Below, in pieces: positions 9,383 to 18,187 of a stretch of DNA of 64,000 nt. Within the stretch, counting starts at the first letter, position 1. Each line of letters begins with the position of its first letter. The notes under the pieces are model-generated. The model searched no databases. It had not been told where the DNA came from and saw nothing but the letters and a program-made list of their open reading frames with translations. The position numbers and the translations under genes are program-made. The DNA comes from Siminovitchia terrae (lineage in GTDB: Bacteria; Bacillota; Bacilli; Bacillales; Bacillaceae_C), in NCBI RefSeq assembly GCF_003605405.2, contig NZ_QYTW02000007.1, positions 1 to 64,000 on the forward strand. Direction: 5' to 3'.

Positions 9383-10339
9383 ATGGAGGCCTTAATATAT
9401 TCAGAAGATACTACGGACGCTAAAAAATTGGAAAGCTTTATAGAAAGAATTGAAACGGGTGACAAAATAGAAGCAGATGATTGGATGCCTGATGAATATC
9501 GAATAGCTTTGATCAAATTAATTTCAATGCATGGAATTAGTGAAATTATGGGAGCGCTTCCTGAGAAGGAATGGGTCCCTAAGGCACCGTCTTTAAGAAG
9601 AAAGCTTGGGATTATGGCAAAGGTTCAGGATGAAATGGGGCACGGCCAATTATTATTGAGGGTAGCCGAAGATCTTTTAAAGCCATATGGAAAAAACAGG
9701 GATGACTTAATGAAAGATTTATTTAAAGGAGATTTGAAGTTTCATAACGTATTTCATATGAGAACGCTAACATGGGCTGATGCCGGCCTAATTGGCTGGC
9801 TGGTAGATGGAGCTGCTATCATTACACAGACAAACATGCTAGGAGCATCATATGGACCATACGCTAGAGCACTTCAGCGCATTTGTGCGGAGGAAGTATT
9901 CCATGCCCAGCATGGTGAAGCGATTATCATGGCGCTTGCTGAAGGAACAGAGGAGCAGAAGCAAATGATCCAGGATGCCTTAAACCGCTGGTGGGAAGCT
10001 TTATTGATGTTTTTTGGACCAGCAAGCAGAGAGACGACAGGGCAATCCAAGCAGGACGTTACAATCAAATACAAAATTAGGACGAAAACGAATGAGCAAT
10101 TGAGACAGGACTTTTTCAACAAGTATATCCCCCGTATTCACTCACTGGGATTAAGCATTCCAGATCCCACACTTAAATATATTGAAGAGGAAGACAGGTG
10201 GGAATACAGACAGCCGGATTGGAATGAATTCAAAAAGATCCTCAAAAACGAAGGCCCAAGATCCCAGGCACGTCTAAATTTAAGAAGAGTTTCATATGAA
10301 AATAACGCATGGGTGCGGGAGGCGCTCAGCCATGTATAA
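9383..10339 (+). CDS. paaA: Phenylacetyl-CoA epoxidase catalytic subunit PaaA
   Basis: 318 residues. Diiron ligands are visible in DEMGHGQ (Glu84, His87) and AEEVFHAQHGE (Glu170/171, His174). With PaaC it forms the core of the ring 1,2-phenylacetyl-CoA epoxidase. GGGGAGG precedes the ATG. It is first in the paaABCD run, with its own promoter. Confidence 0.95.
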   Translation: MEALIYSEDTTDAKKLESFIERIETGDKIEADDWMPDEYRIALIKLISMHGISEIMGALPEKEWVPKAPSLRRKLGIMAKVQDEMGHGQLLLRVAEDLLKPYGKNRDDLMKDLFKGDLKFHNVFHMRTLTWADAGLIGWLVDGAAIITQTNMLGASYGPYARALQRICAEEVFHAQHGEAIIMALAEGTEEQKQMIQDALNRWWEALLMFFGPASRETTGQSKQDVTIKYKIRTKTNEQLRQDFFNKYIPRIHSLGLSIPDPTLKYIEEEDRWEYRQPDWNEFKKILKNEGPRSQARLNLRRVSYENNAWVREALSHV

Positions 10340-10351
10340 GGAGGAAAAGTC

Positions 10352-10702
10352 ATGACTGCCGAAAACACGTTTTATCATGAGTATGAAGTTTTTAGTAAAC
10401 GTACCGCAACTTCACCAATCCAGCATCAATTCTGCCTCTTGGCTCCAAATGAAGAAATAGCATTGGTCATGGCGCAGGAGAACTTTATGAGGAGAGAACC
10501 GGTAGTGGATATTTGGGTCGTAAAAAGGGATCATATCCGTTCACTGGATCCGGAAGAGAAAAGAAGCCTTGCCCGTTTAGATAATAAGGATTACAGGACA
10601 ACAAAAGGCTATGGCTATTTAAAAAAGAAATGGCGGCAATATGAACAAAAAATGCTGGATGAGAAAGAAATTCTTTCTTGGGGAGGGGATGGTAAGAAAT
10701 GA
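10352..10702 (+). CDS. paaB: Phenylacetyl-CoA epoxidase subunit PaaB
   Basis: A small (116-residue) subunit that bridges PaaAC dimers. It shows the family order: N-terminal YEVFSKRTATSPIQHQFCLLAPNEEIALVMAQENFMRR (a broken-up excerpt of the conserved block), then VVDIWVVKRDHIRSL. It starts 12 bases after paaA behind AAGGAGG and overlaps paaC by four bases. Confidence 0.92.
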   Translation: MTAENTFYHEYEVFSKRTATSPIQHQFCLLAPNEEIALVMAQENFMRREPVVDIWVVKRDHIRSLDPEEKRSLARLDNKDYRTTKGYGYLKKKWRQYEQKMLDEKEILSWGGDGKK

Positions 10703-11505
10703 CAGATGTTAAAGGCGATGTGAAATATAAAGAGGCGGTTGCAGATTTGCTGTTTCAATTTGCAGATGATGATTTTTTGATTTCATTTCGAGGCTCCGAA
10801 TGGCTCGGATTGGCACCTCATATTGAGGAAGATGTGGCTTTCTCCTCCATTAGTCAGGATTGCATGGGTCACGCCACTATGTTTTACAGTCTACTCGAGG
10901 AGTTGGAATATGGTACAGCGGATGAGCTGGCGCACTCTCGTCCTTCCAAGGAGCGCAGAAACAGCATCCTTGTAGAAAGGCCGAATGGCGAAGGCAATTA
11001 TATGGAAACACCGAAATATGATTGGGCTTATGCCGTTGTAAGAAACTATTTTTATACCACCGCAAAGAAAGTGAAAATAGATTCATTGAAGAATAGTTCA
11101 TACAGACCTGCTGCTGAAATAGCTACAAGGGTGAACATGGAGCTTTTTTACCATTCGCTTCATTGGAAAACTTGGTTTGTACAGCTCTTGAGTTCTTCCG
11201 ACGAGGCAATCGAGAGGATGAAAAATGCGATAGATGAAGTTATAAAAGACTTTGGAGATATGTTTATGTTTGGAAAAGTGACAAAAGACATTCACGAATA
11301 TGGTTTAATTGAAGAAGGATCACTCCTACAGAAAAGATGGTTTGCTGAGTTGGAAAAAACATACACATCTCTTGATTTGGAGCTTCCTGAAATCCCAGAA
11401 CAACCGAGTATGAATGGAAGGGTTGGAGACCATTCGCCGGATTTGGATTCCGCTCTTGAAACTCTTTCAGAGGTATATCGTTTGGATACTGCAGCTTCAT
11501 GGTAA
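10699..11505 (+). CDS. paaC: Phenylacetyl-CoA epoxidase structural subunit PaaC
   Basis: A 268-residue ferritin-like four-helix protein and partner of PaaA. Typical segments are EDVAFSSISQDCMGHA and ARVNMELFYHSLHW-like helices (here TRVNMELFYHSLHW). The ATGA overlap with paaB indicates coupled translation. It ends LYRLDTAASW-like, a common PaaC terminus. Confidence 0.92.
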   Translation: MTDVKGDVKYKEAVADLLFQFADDDFLISFRGSEWLGLAPHIEEDVAFSSISQDCMGHATMFYSLLEELEYGTADELAHSRPSKERRNSILVERPNGEGNYMETPKYDWAYAVVRNYFYTTAKKVKIDSLKNSSYRPAAEIATRVNMELFYHSLHWKTWFVQLLSSSDEAIERMKNAIDEVIKDFGDMFMFGKVTKDIHEYGLIEEGSLLQKRWFAELEKTYTSLDLELPEIPEQPSMNGRVGDHSPDLDSALETLSEVYRLDTAASW

Positions 11506-11527
11506 TATGCAAGGAGTGTGATCAATA

Positions 11528-12025
11528 ATGAAGACAGCCATGCCCATTTCCAAAGATACCATCATAGAAATCTTGGATACTGTCAAAGATCCGGAGATTG
11601 ATACAGTCAGCGTGATTGATTTGGGAATGATTGAAAACATCCATATTGATGACAGCAATGTGACAGTGGATGTACTGCCAACTTTCCTCGGATGCCCTGC
11701 ATTGGAAATAATCGAACGAAATATTGTAAAAGCCATCAAGTTTTCTACGTCGGCAGAAACAGCAAAAGTTCGTTTCGTTTATCATCCGCCATGGACATCT
11801 GACCGAATTACACCAAAAGGACATGAAGGCTTGAAAGCGTTTGGAATTGCACCACCTCCTCGGCATATGGAAGAAGATGGAACTTGGCATGTTGACTGTC
11901 CATACTGTGGATCAACTTACGTAACAATGGAGAATATTTTCGGTCCAACAGCATGCAGAAGCATCTTATATTGTAAATCTTGCAAAAATCCATTCGAAGC
12001 GATGAAACCGATTTCAAACATTTGA
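11528..12025 (+). CDS. paaD: PaaD, Fe-S assembly factor for the epoxidase
   Basis: 165 residues. The N-terminal MIP18/SufT-like domain contains VKDPEIDTVSVIDLGMI and the conserved FLGCPA Cys. The C-terminal zinc-ribbon-like tail has CPYCGS and CRSILYCKSCKNPFEAMKP, characteristic of PaaD (PaaJ of some naming schemes). In other bacteria it helps mature the iron-sulphur reductase; here the reductase appears to be a 4Fe-4S ferredoxin system instead of PaaE. Confidence 0.9.
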   Translation: MKTAMPISKDTIIEILDTVKDPEIDTVSVIDLGMIENIHIDDSNVTVDVLPTFLGCPALEIIERNIVKAIKFSTSAETAKVRFVYHPPWTSDRITPKGHEGLKAFGIAPPPRHMEEDGTWHVDCPYCGSTYVTMENIFGPTACRSILYCKSCKNPFEAMKPISNI

Positions 12026-12041
12026 ATAGGAGTTAAACACT

Positions 12042-12082
12042 GTACGAATAGAGGATGACTAGTTTTCTATTCGTACTTTTTT
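12042..12082 (+). terminator. Terminator between paaD and paaH
   Basis: GTACGAATAG (12042-12051) pairs perfectly with CTATTCGTAC (12067-12076), followed by six T. Partial read-through or an unseen promoter must supply paaH. Confidence 0.75.
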
Positions 12083-12098
12083 ACAAGGAGGTAAACGA

Positions 12099-12974
12099 AT
12101 GATTCAAAACATTACAGTGGTCGGTTCTGGAGTTATGGGAAGGGGCATAGCCTATGTAGCTGCTGCGGCAGGCTACTCAGTTATCCTCACAGATGTAAGT
12201 GAAGAAGCCCTCCATAAGGCAAAAGAAGAAATTGTTAAAATTGCAGAGAAAGGATTGGCAATAGGAAAGCTTACCAATGAAGGTTTTGCACATATCAAAG
12301 ATAAGCTAGTCTACAGTACAGACTTGAAAGAAGCCGCTTCTACTGTGGATTTAATCATTGAAGCTGTTCCAGAAAAAGGAGAGATAAAGAGACAGGTGTT
12401 TGAAACGATAGAGGAATCCGCACCGGCACACTGTCTGTTTGCCACGAACACATCAACGATGAGTCCTACAGAGATTGCCTCTTATGCAAAGAGGCCGGAC
12501 AAAACAATCGCCATGCACTTTTTCAATCCGGTCCATAAAATGCCTTTGGTTGAAATTATTAAGGGATTGGAAACGAGTGAAGAAACGGCAGAAACGATCA
12601 AAAATACGGCGGAGAAGATGGGAAAACAAACTGTTGTCATCAATGAATTTCCGGGTTTTGTCACAAGCAGGATCAGTGCACTTGTTGGAAATGAAGCGTT
12701 CTATATGCTTCAGGAAGGCCTCGGAAAACCAGAAGATATTGATAAAGCAATCAAGCTGGGCTTGAATTACCCAATGGGACCTTTTGAACTGGCCGATCTC
12801 GTTGGACTGGATGCACGCTTGAACAACCTGAAATACCTTCATGAGAAACTCGGTGAAAAGTATAGACCGGCACCGCTGCTAGAACAATATGTAAAAGCTG
12901 GCAGGTTAGGACGGAAAAGTGGAAAAGGTGTTTATGACTATACAAATAATGAAAAAGAGTTGATAGAAAAATGA
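12099..12974 (+). CDS. paaH: 3-hydroxyacyl-CoA dehydrogenase PaaH
   Basis: 291 residues, with the NAD-binding GSGVMGRGIAYVAAAAG at the N-terminus, the motif ATNTSTMSPTEIAS, the His-containing HFFNPVHKMPLVEI, and a C-terminal dimerisation domain with GPFELADLVGLD. In this context it oxidises 3-hydroxyadipyl-CoA to 3-oxoadipyl-CoA. A butyryl-CoA role cannot be excluded from sequence. AAGGAGG precedes the ATG, and its end overlaps the thiolase by four bases. Confidence 0.9.
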   Translation: MIQNITVVGSGVMGRGIAYVAAAAGYSVILTDVSEEALHKAKEEIVKIAEKGLAIGKLTNEGFAHIKDKLVYSTDLKEAASTVDLIIEAVPEKGEIKRQVFETIEESAPAHCLFATNTSTMSPTEIASYAKRPDKTIAMHFFNPVHKMPLVEIIKGLETSEETAETIKNTAEKMGKQTVVINEFPGFVTSRISALVGNEAFYMLQEGLGKPEDIDKAIKLGLNYPMGPFELADLVGLDARLNNLKYLHEKLGEKYRPAPLLEQYVKAGRLGRKSGKGVYDYTNNEKELIEK

Positions 12975-14173
12975 GAGAAGTTGTGATAGTAGATGCTGTC
13001 AGGACGCCATTTGGCAGGTATAAAGGGGCATTGAAACACATTCGTCCCGATGATTTGGGCGCTGTAGTTATCGAAGCCTTAATTAATCGTAATCCTGGAT
13101 TTCCAAAAGAAGAAATTGAGGAGGTTGTACTAGGAAATGCAAACCAGGCAGGGGAAGACAATAGAAACGTTGCCCGCATGTCCACATTATTGGCTGGGCT
13201 GCCTTTACATGTTGCCGGGACAACAGTCAATCGACTGTGCGGATCGGGCCTAGATGCGGTAATGTATGCTGCGAGGGCAATTGCTGTTGGTGATGGCGAC
13301 ATTTTCATTGCCGGCGGAACGGAAAGTATGACAAGGGCACCGCTGGTCATGGCAAAGCCTGATAAGGAGTTTCCACGTGGTCCAATGGAACTCCAGGATA
13401 CGACTATCGGGTGGCGTTTTACCAATCCAAAATTGAAAGAAATGTATGGAGCGGACACCATGCCAGAAACCGCAGAAAATGTTGCAAAGCGCTTCGGTAT
13501 TTCCAGAGAAGAACAAGACAGGTTTGCTTTGGAAAGTCAAATGAAGGCTAAGAGGGCGATAGAAGAAAATATTTTTAAGGAAGAAATTATTCCTGTCGTT
13601 TATACAGACAGAAAAGGAAATGAAATCATTGTAGATCGTGACGAACATCCACGCCCGGATACTTCTCTTGAAAAATTATCAAAACTAAGACCGCTTTTCA
13701 GCGGAGGAACGGTCACTGCAGGGAACGCTTCCGGCGTGAATGACGGAGCCGCAGCTCTTTTACTAATGAGCAAAGACAAAGCGGAAGAACTGGGGTTCAA
13801 ACCTTTGGTTACTTATAAGATTGGCGCTGTTGCAGGGCTTGAGCCGGCTGTTATGGGGCTTGGACCGATCTACTCGAGTAAAAAGGCCCTGGGGCGTGCA
13901 GGATTAAGAGTAGATGAGATAGATTTGGTGGAGCTTAATGAAGCTTTTGCATCCCAGTCTTTGCAGTGTATTAAAGAACTTGGTCTGGATAAGGAAAAGG
14001 TGAATGTTAATGGAGGCGCCATTGCTTTTGGGCATCCTCTTGGTGCAAGCGGCGCCAGAATTCTGACCACCTTGATTTATGAATTGAAAAGACGAGGTTC
14101 AAAATACGGGCTTGCCACTATGTGTATCGGAGTTGGTCAAGGAATTTCAGTCATCGTTGAAAATAAGGGATGA
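12971..14173 (+). CDS. paaJ: Acetyl-CoA acyltransferase, 3-oxoadipyl-CoA thiolase type
   Basis: A full-length (400-residue) thiolase with nucleophile Cys90 in [11 protein letters not shown], His355 in [10 protein letters not shown] and Cys385 in CIGVGQG. It cleaves 3-oxoadipyl-CoA to succinyl-CoA and acetyl-CoA in this pathway. The assignment to PaaJ rather than a general thiolase rests on coupling to paaH (ATGA overlap) and on the operon. E. coli names this gene paaJ. Confidence 0.88.
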   Translation: MREVVIVDAVRTPFGRYKGALKHIRPDDLGAVVIEALINRNPGFPKEEIEEVVLGNANQAGEDNRNVARMSTLLAGLPLHVAGTTVNRLCGSGLDAVMYAARAIAVGDGDIFIAGGTESMTRAPLVMAKPDKEFPRGPMELQDTTIGWRFTNPKLKEMYGADTMPETAENVAKRFGISREEQDRFALESQMKAKRAIEENIFKEEIIPVVYTDRKGNEIIVDRDEHPRPDTSLEKLSKLRPLFSGGTVTAGNASGVNDGAAALLLMSKDKAEELGFKPLVTYKIGAVAGLEPAVMGLGPIYSSKKALGRAGLRVDEIDLVELNEAFASQSLQCIKELGLDKEKVNVNGGAIAFGHPLGASGARILTTLIYELKRRGSKYGLATMCIGVGQGISVIVENKG

Positions 14174-14180
14174 TGTCAAG

Positions 14181-14210
14181 TACCCTTGCTTTATCAAAGT
14201 AAGGGTATTT
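14181..14210 (+). terminator. Terminator after the thiolase gene
   Basis: TACCCTTGCTTT (14181-14192) pairs with AAAGTAAGGGTA with one G-T pair, followed by a short T-run. A second small GGGCA/TGCCC hairpin with TTTTC lies at about 14263-14284. Confidence 0.7.
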
Positions 14211-14383
14211 ATTCTAATGTTTTGATGAATATCGATGGGGAGTCCTGGTGAAGGCGAAGAGATCGGGCATGGCGTTTGCCCTTTTCTTAACAAGACATCC
14301 AGGAGCAGTTTTTGCTTATTCTTTACTTCAAGAATGGTATAATTCAGTTAAAAATGATTTGTAAAGAAAAGAGTGACGGATGT

Positions 14384-15265
14384 ATGGGGCTAAACACACA
14401 ATCAATGATCTTTACAATATATGGTGACTATATTCGCCATTATGGAAACAAAATTTGGATTGGCAGTCTAATCCGGCTGTTGAAGGAGTTCGGCCACAAT
14501 GAACAAGCGGTAAGGGTGGCAGTATCAAGGATGGTAAAGCAGGGATGGTTACAGTCAGAGAGACAGGGAAATAAGAGCTACTACTTTTTAACAACGCGCG
14601 GCGTCAGCCGTATAGATGAAGCGGGTCGTAGAATATTTAAGCTGGATCCTCATGAATGGGATGGGAAGTGGAGAATGCTTATGTATTCTATTCCGGAAGA
14701 AAAAAGACAAATCAGGGATGACCTCAGGAAAGAACTGCTTTGGAGCGGTTTTGGCAGCTTCACACACAGTTGTTGGATTTCTCCTAATAATTTGGAGAAA
14801 GAAGTGGAATGGTTAATTGAAAAATATGAGATTCAGGAATTCGTGGACTTTTTCGCATCTGAATATATGGGGCCAAAAGATAATGCCGAATTAGTGAAGA
14901 AGAGTTGGCCATTGGAAGAAATCGAAGCGAAATATGAAGAGTTTGTTTCAGCATACGGTAAACAATTTATTATACATCAAAGTTTGCTCAATGAAGGAAA
15001 AATGAGCGATGCCGATTGCTTTGTGGAGAGAACGAAACTGGTGCATGAATACCGAAAGTTCCTGTTCATAGATCCGGGACTGCCAAAAGAGTTGCTGCCA
15101 CCAATGTGGAGCGGCAACCATGCAGCACTGCTTTTCAGGCAATACTATCAGCTTTTGGCTGAACCAGCGAGCGATTTTTTCGAAGCCGTTTTTGAAAAAG
15201 GTAACGACTTGCGGAAAAAAGATAAGGCCTATAACGCGAATGACCATCCATACATTGTCAAATGA
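14384..15265 (+). CDS. paaX: PaaX family repressor of phenylacetate catabolism
   Basis: About 293 residues, with an N-terminal winged helix (SLIRLLKEFGHNEQAVRVAVSRM) and the PaaX core HEWDGKWRMLMYSIPEEKRQ and GFGSFTHSCWISP, ending with LPPMWSGNHAA. PaaX releases DNA when phenylacetyl-CoA binds. The ATG at 14384 (MGLNTQSM) matches PaaX N-termini; earlier in-frame starts (14312, 14354) would add a non-conserved extension, and none has a strong ribosome site. It sits just after the operon it probably controls. Confidence 0.9.
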   Translation: MGLNTQSMIFTIYGDYIRHYGNKIWIGSLIRLLKEFGHNEQAVRVAVSRMVKQGWLQSERQGNKSYYFLTTRGVSRIDEAGRRIFKLDPHEWDGKWRMLMYSIPEEKRQIRDDLRKELLWSGFGSFTHSCWISPNNLEKEVEWLIEKYEIQEFVDFFASEYMGPKDNAELVKKSWPLEEIEAKYEEFVSAYGKQFIIHQSLLNEGKMSDADCFVERTKLVHEYRKFLFIDPGLPKELLPPMWSGNHAALLFRQYYQLLAEPASDFFEAVFEKGNDLRKKDKAYNANDHPYIVK

Positions 15266-15271
15266 AATAAA

Positions 15272-15297
15272 CTGCCTTCACAAGGCTGAGAAGGCAG
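15272..15297 (-). terminator. Terminator of the paaY-like gene
   Basis: CTGCCTT (15272-15278) and AAGGCAG (15291-15297) form a stem. On the minus strand it is followed by TTTATTTCATTT. It lies between convergent paaX and paaY. Confidence 0.65.
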
Positions 15298-15307
15298 GAA
15301 GAAAGCT

Positions 15308-15826
15308 TTAACCCTTAGCCAATATCGAGTTGTATTCCTTTCCTTTCTGTACATATGTATCGATGGATAATTGGATCAGTTCCAAATCTTTATCATTCAA
15401 TTCCCGGACAACTTTTCCCGGAGAGCCGATAACAAGCGATCTGGGCGGTATTTTTTTGCCTGAGGGGATTAATGTGTTGGCTCCGATAATGCATTCTTCC
15501 CCTATTTCCACATGATCCAAAATGGTGGAACCCATTCCAATAATAGAGCGCTTTCCAATTTTGCAGCCATGTAGAATGACATTGTGTCCGACAGTGACTT
15601 CGTCTTCAATTATGACCGGACATCCTTCGTACATATGAAGAGTTGAATTATCTTGAATACTGCATCTTTGGCCGACCTTTACAGGCCCCTCATCTCCGCG
15701 CAGAACGGCATTAAACCAAATGGTCGATTCCATTCCGATTGTGACATCACCGATTAAATAGGCTCCTGGAGCGACAAATACGGAAGGGTGAACTTCTGGA
15801 GCTGTTTGGTTATACGTTATTTTCAT
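15308..15826 (-). CDS. paaY: Gamma-carbonic-anhydrase-like hexapeptide protein (PaaY type)
   Basis: 172 residues made of left-handed beta-helix repeats (for example IGDVTIGMESTIWFNAVLRGDEG, shown here in part, then EDEVTVGHNVILHGCKIG). It retains the metal-site histidines (LHM, GHN, LHG). PaaY proteins act as thioesterases on pathway dead-ends; relatives are gamma carbonic anhydrases. Location beside paaX supports the PaaY reading, but B. subtilis has a similar protein outside any paa locus. Confidence 0.75.
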   Translation of the reverse strand: MKITYNQTAPEVHPSVFVAPGAYLIGDVTIGMESTIWFNAVLRGDEGPVKVGQRCSIQDNSTLHMYEGCPVIIEDEVTVGHNVILHGCKIGKRSIIGMGSTILDHVEIGEECIIGANTLIPSGKKIPPRSLVIGSPGKVVRELNDKDLELIQLSIDTYVQKGKEYNSILAKG

Positions 15827-15893
15827 TACGCAACCTCCATTGAAATAATATTAAAAATTTATTGTCTCTTTTACTATAACATTATTTTTCAGG

Positions 15894-16856
15894 ATGGTGA
15901 AAAATTTGAAATATGCATGTGATTTATTGGGCATCACGTATCCAATCATCCAAGGCGGTATGGGAAACATCAGTAATGCTCCATTAACTTCGGCCGTTTC
16001 AGAAGCCGGTGGATTGGGAACAGTGGGAGCTGGCACGATGCCGCCGGATGAGGTAGAGAAACTGATTTTGGATATAAAGAGCAAGACCACAAAGCCTTTT
16101 TCGTTGAACATTCCAATTTCCGTGACGAAGTATACAAACGAATTGATTGACTTGGCAATTAAGCATAGGATTGCTGCGGTCTCTTTATCTGCGGGCAACC
16201 CGGCTCCATTCATACCTATTTTACAAAGAAACGACATTAAAGCGATCGTGATTGTCGCATCTGTCAAACATGCGATAAAAGCAGAGGAAGCCGGTGCTGA
16301 CGTGCTTGTTGCCGAAGGCTTTGAAGCTGCCGGAATCAATTCTAGTCTTGAACTGACCACCTTTTCACTTATTCCTCAAATTGTTGATAAGGTTGGCATA
16401 CCTGTTTTTGCAGCTGGAGGAATTGCAGATGGAAGAGGGCTGGCGGCCGCCCTTATGCTTGGAGCAAGCGGTGTCCAGATGGGGACAAGATTTGTCGCTG
16501 TAAGGGAGGCACCATTTCATAAAGCTTATAAAGAGAAGGTCCTTCATTCCGATGATCTCGGAACAATCATCCTAGGCCGATCGTTGGGAAGAGTTAGAAG
16601 GGTTCTCAAGGGAGACTATGCTGCTTCATTAATTGATTCAGAGAAAAAGGGTATGACAGAAGAGGAGTTTTTGGAAAAGACCTCTGAGCAGTTTCATGTG
16701 AAAGGAGCTATCCAGGGAGATTTTGAAAAAGGTTATGTAAATGGCGGGCAGGCAGCAGGACTGATTCAGCACATACCATCTGTTAAGCAGCTGTTTGAAG
16801 AAATGATGGAACAAACTCAAAATCAAATAAAATGTGTGGATAAACAATTTCAGTAA
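15894..16856 (+). CDS. Nitronate monooxygenase / FabK-like flavoprotein
   Basis: A 320-residue FMN TIM-barrel protein. The opening YPIIQGGMGNISNAPL, AAGGIADGRGLAAALMLGASGVQMGTRF (split here as family blocks) and the EGFEAAG segment mark the 2-nitropropane dioxygenase/FabK group. It oxidises alkyl nitronates or reduces enoyl thioesters; the sequence does not decide. AGGATGGTG overlaps the ATG at 15894 and could serve a TTG start at 15906 (MKYACDLLG). Its role in phenylacetate use is unknown. Confidence 0.8.
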   Translation: MVKNLKYACDLLGITYPIIQGGMGNISNAPLTSAVSEAGGLGTVGAGTMPPDEVEKLILDIKSKTTKPFSLNIPISVTKYTNELIDLAIKHRIAAVSLSAGNPAPFIPILQRNDIKAIVIVASVKHAIKAEEAGADVLVAEGFEAAGINSSLELTTFSLIPQIVDKVGIPVFAAGGIADGRGLAAALMLGASGVQMGTRFVAVREAPFHKAYKEKVLHSDDLGTIILGRSLGRVRRVLKGDYAASLIDSEKKGMTEEEFLEKTSEQFHVKGAIQGDFEKGYVNGGQAAGLIQHIPSVKQLFEEMMEQTQNQIKCVDKQFQ

Positions 16857-16951
16857 CTTGTGGATTTTTTAAGCCGATTTTTCTGAGTTGATTTGCACGA
16901 AGGCTGGCAAACATTTAATATAGAAGGTGAAATATGGAAGGGGGAACATGA

Positions 16952-17653
16952 ATGAGTATACATATAAATGCACCTGATTCAGCTATTGCAGATACGGTTC
17001 TTCTACCGGGCGATCCGCTGCGTGCCAAATATATTGCCGAAACTTTCTTGGAAAATGCGCAAGTTTATAATACTGTTCGGAACATGCTTGGATATACCGG
17101 AGAATACAAGGGGAAAAGAATTTCCGTCCAAGGGACTGGGATGGGTGTACCGTCCATTTCCATTTATATTAATGAACTGATGGAAAGCTATAATGTACAA
17201 AATTTGATCCGTGTGGGAACATGCGGTGCGATTCAGAAAGATGTTAAAGTACGAGATGTCATTCTTGCCATGTCCGCCTCTACTGACTCTCAAATGAACC
17301 GTTTAACCTTCAACGGCATTGATTATGCTCCAACCGCATCGTTTGATCTATTGAAAAGAGCATATGATGAAGGTGTGGACAAAGGACTACATTTAAAAGT
17401 AGGGAATGTTTTCACAGCCGACATGTTTTATAATGATAATGCCGAGCATGAGAAATGGGCACAGTACGGTATTCTGGCTATCGAAATGGAGACTGCTGCA
17501 CTCTACACATTGGCGGCAAAATTCGGCCGCAAAGCCCTTTCTATTTTGACAGTGAGTGACCATATATTGACAGGAGAACTGACAACAGCAGAAGAACGTC
17601 AGACAACCTTCAATGAAATGATTGAAGTGGCATTGGAAACAACTATTAAATAA
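16952..17653 (+). CDS. deoD: Purine nucleoside phosphorylase DeoD
   Basis: 233 residues, the DeoD length, starting [25 protein letters not shown] (phosphate-binding Gly-Asp segment in the second half). Later come [12 protein letters not shown], the ribose-binding [13 protein letters not shown] and the catalytic SDHI near the C-terminus. It phosphorylates purine nucleosides to base plus ribose-1-phosphate in salvage. GGAAGGGGGAAC precedes the start. It is a single gene with its own terminator. Confidence 0.95.
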   Translation: MSIHINAPDSAIADTVLLPGDPLRAKYIAETFLENAQVYNTVRNMLGYTGEYKGKRISVQGTGMGVPSISIYINELMESYNVQNLIRVGTCGAIQKDVKVRDVILAMSASTDSQMNRLTFNGIDYAPTASFDLLKRAYDEGVDKGLHLKVGNVFTADMFYNDNAEHEKWAQYGILAIEMETAALYTLAAKFGRKALSILTVSDHILTGELTTAEERQTTFNEMIEVALETTIK

Positions 17654-17698
17654 CCCTTGATGCTATAAGCTTTTCAAGATTAACTTATTCAGAGAAAA

Positions 17699-17757
17699 AC
17701 AAGCAAGTGACATAAAGTGGCCATTACAGATGGGCATTGTAAGCGTCACTTGCTTGT
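17699..17757. repeat. 13-bp inverted repeat downstream of deoD
   Basis: ACAAGCAAGTGAC (17699-17711) and GTCACTTGCTTGT (17745-17757) are perfect arms around a 33-base loop. No T-run follows directly; it may be a degenerate terminator or a remnant insertion end. Confidence 0.6.
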
Positions 17758-17784
17758 CATATTTATAATTCTTCAACAATCAGG

Positions 17785-17811
17785 CGCACTCAAATATGAG
17801 TGCGTTTTTTT
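17785..17811 (+). terminator. Terminator of deoD
   Basis: CGCACTCA (17785-17792), loop AATA and TGAGTGCG (17797-17804), followed by seven T. Confidence 0.9.
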
Positions 17812-17827
17812 ATGAATCACATTAACG

Positions 17828-17876
17828 AAGTAAAAGCATGTTCATTTTTTTACTGAATGAATATGCTTTTTTACTT
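17828..17876. repeat. Long imperfect inverted repeat, terminator-like
   Basis: The arm at 17828-17846 (AAGTAAAAGCATGTTCATT) pairs with 17856-17876 (AATGAATATGCTTTTTTACTT) with a G-T pair and a bulge. It is the third hairpin in a row after deoD. The rest of 17877-18187 shows no gene; TTTGGAGG at the end is the next gene's ribosome site. Confidence 0.5.
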
Positions 17877-18187
17877 TGAGATAAATGCTGTAAATAGCAA
17901 AAACAGCAATGGGCAAAAGCAAGTTTGCAATGAAAAAAATTAATGCTTAAATAGAACAACGTTTGAAAACTAGAAGTTTATCCTATCCAAAAATAGCTAA
18001 TAATGGATGTAGACGATATTTTTCACAGTGTATCTCATCTAATAGCTGGATATGGATTAACAAGGAGACTCAATTCAAGGAGCAATAGACGCCTTTAAAA
18101 TTTTGTCTAATGTGAGGGAAAAATGGTCAACTTCAATAATTGAGGATGGGTACAAGTATATAATAAAAAATTTGGAGGTCATTACAT

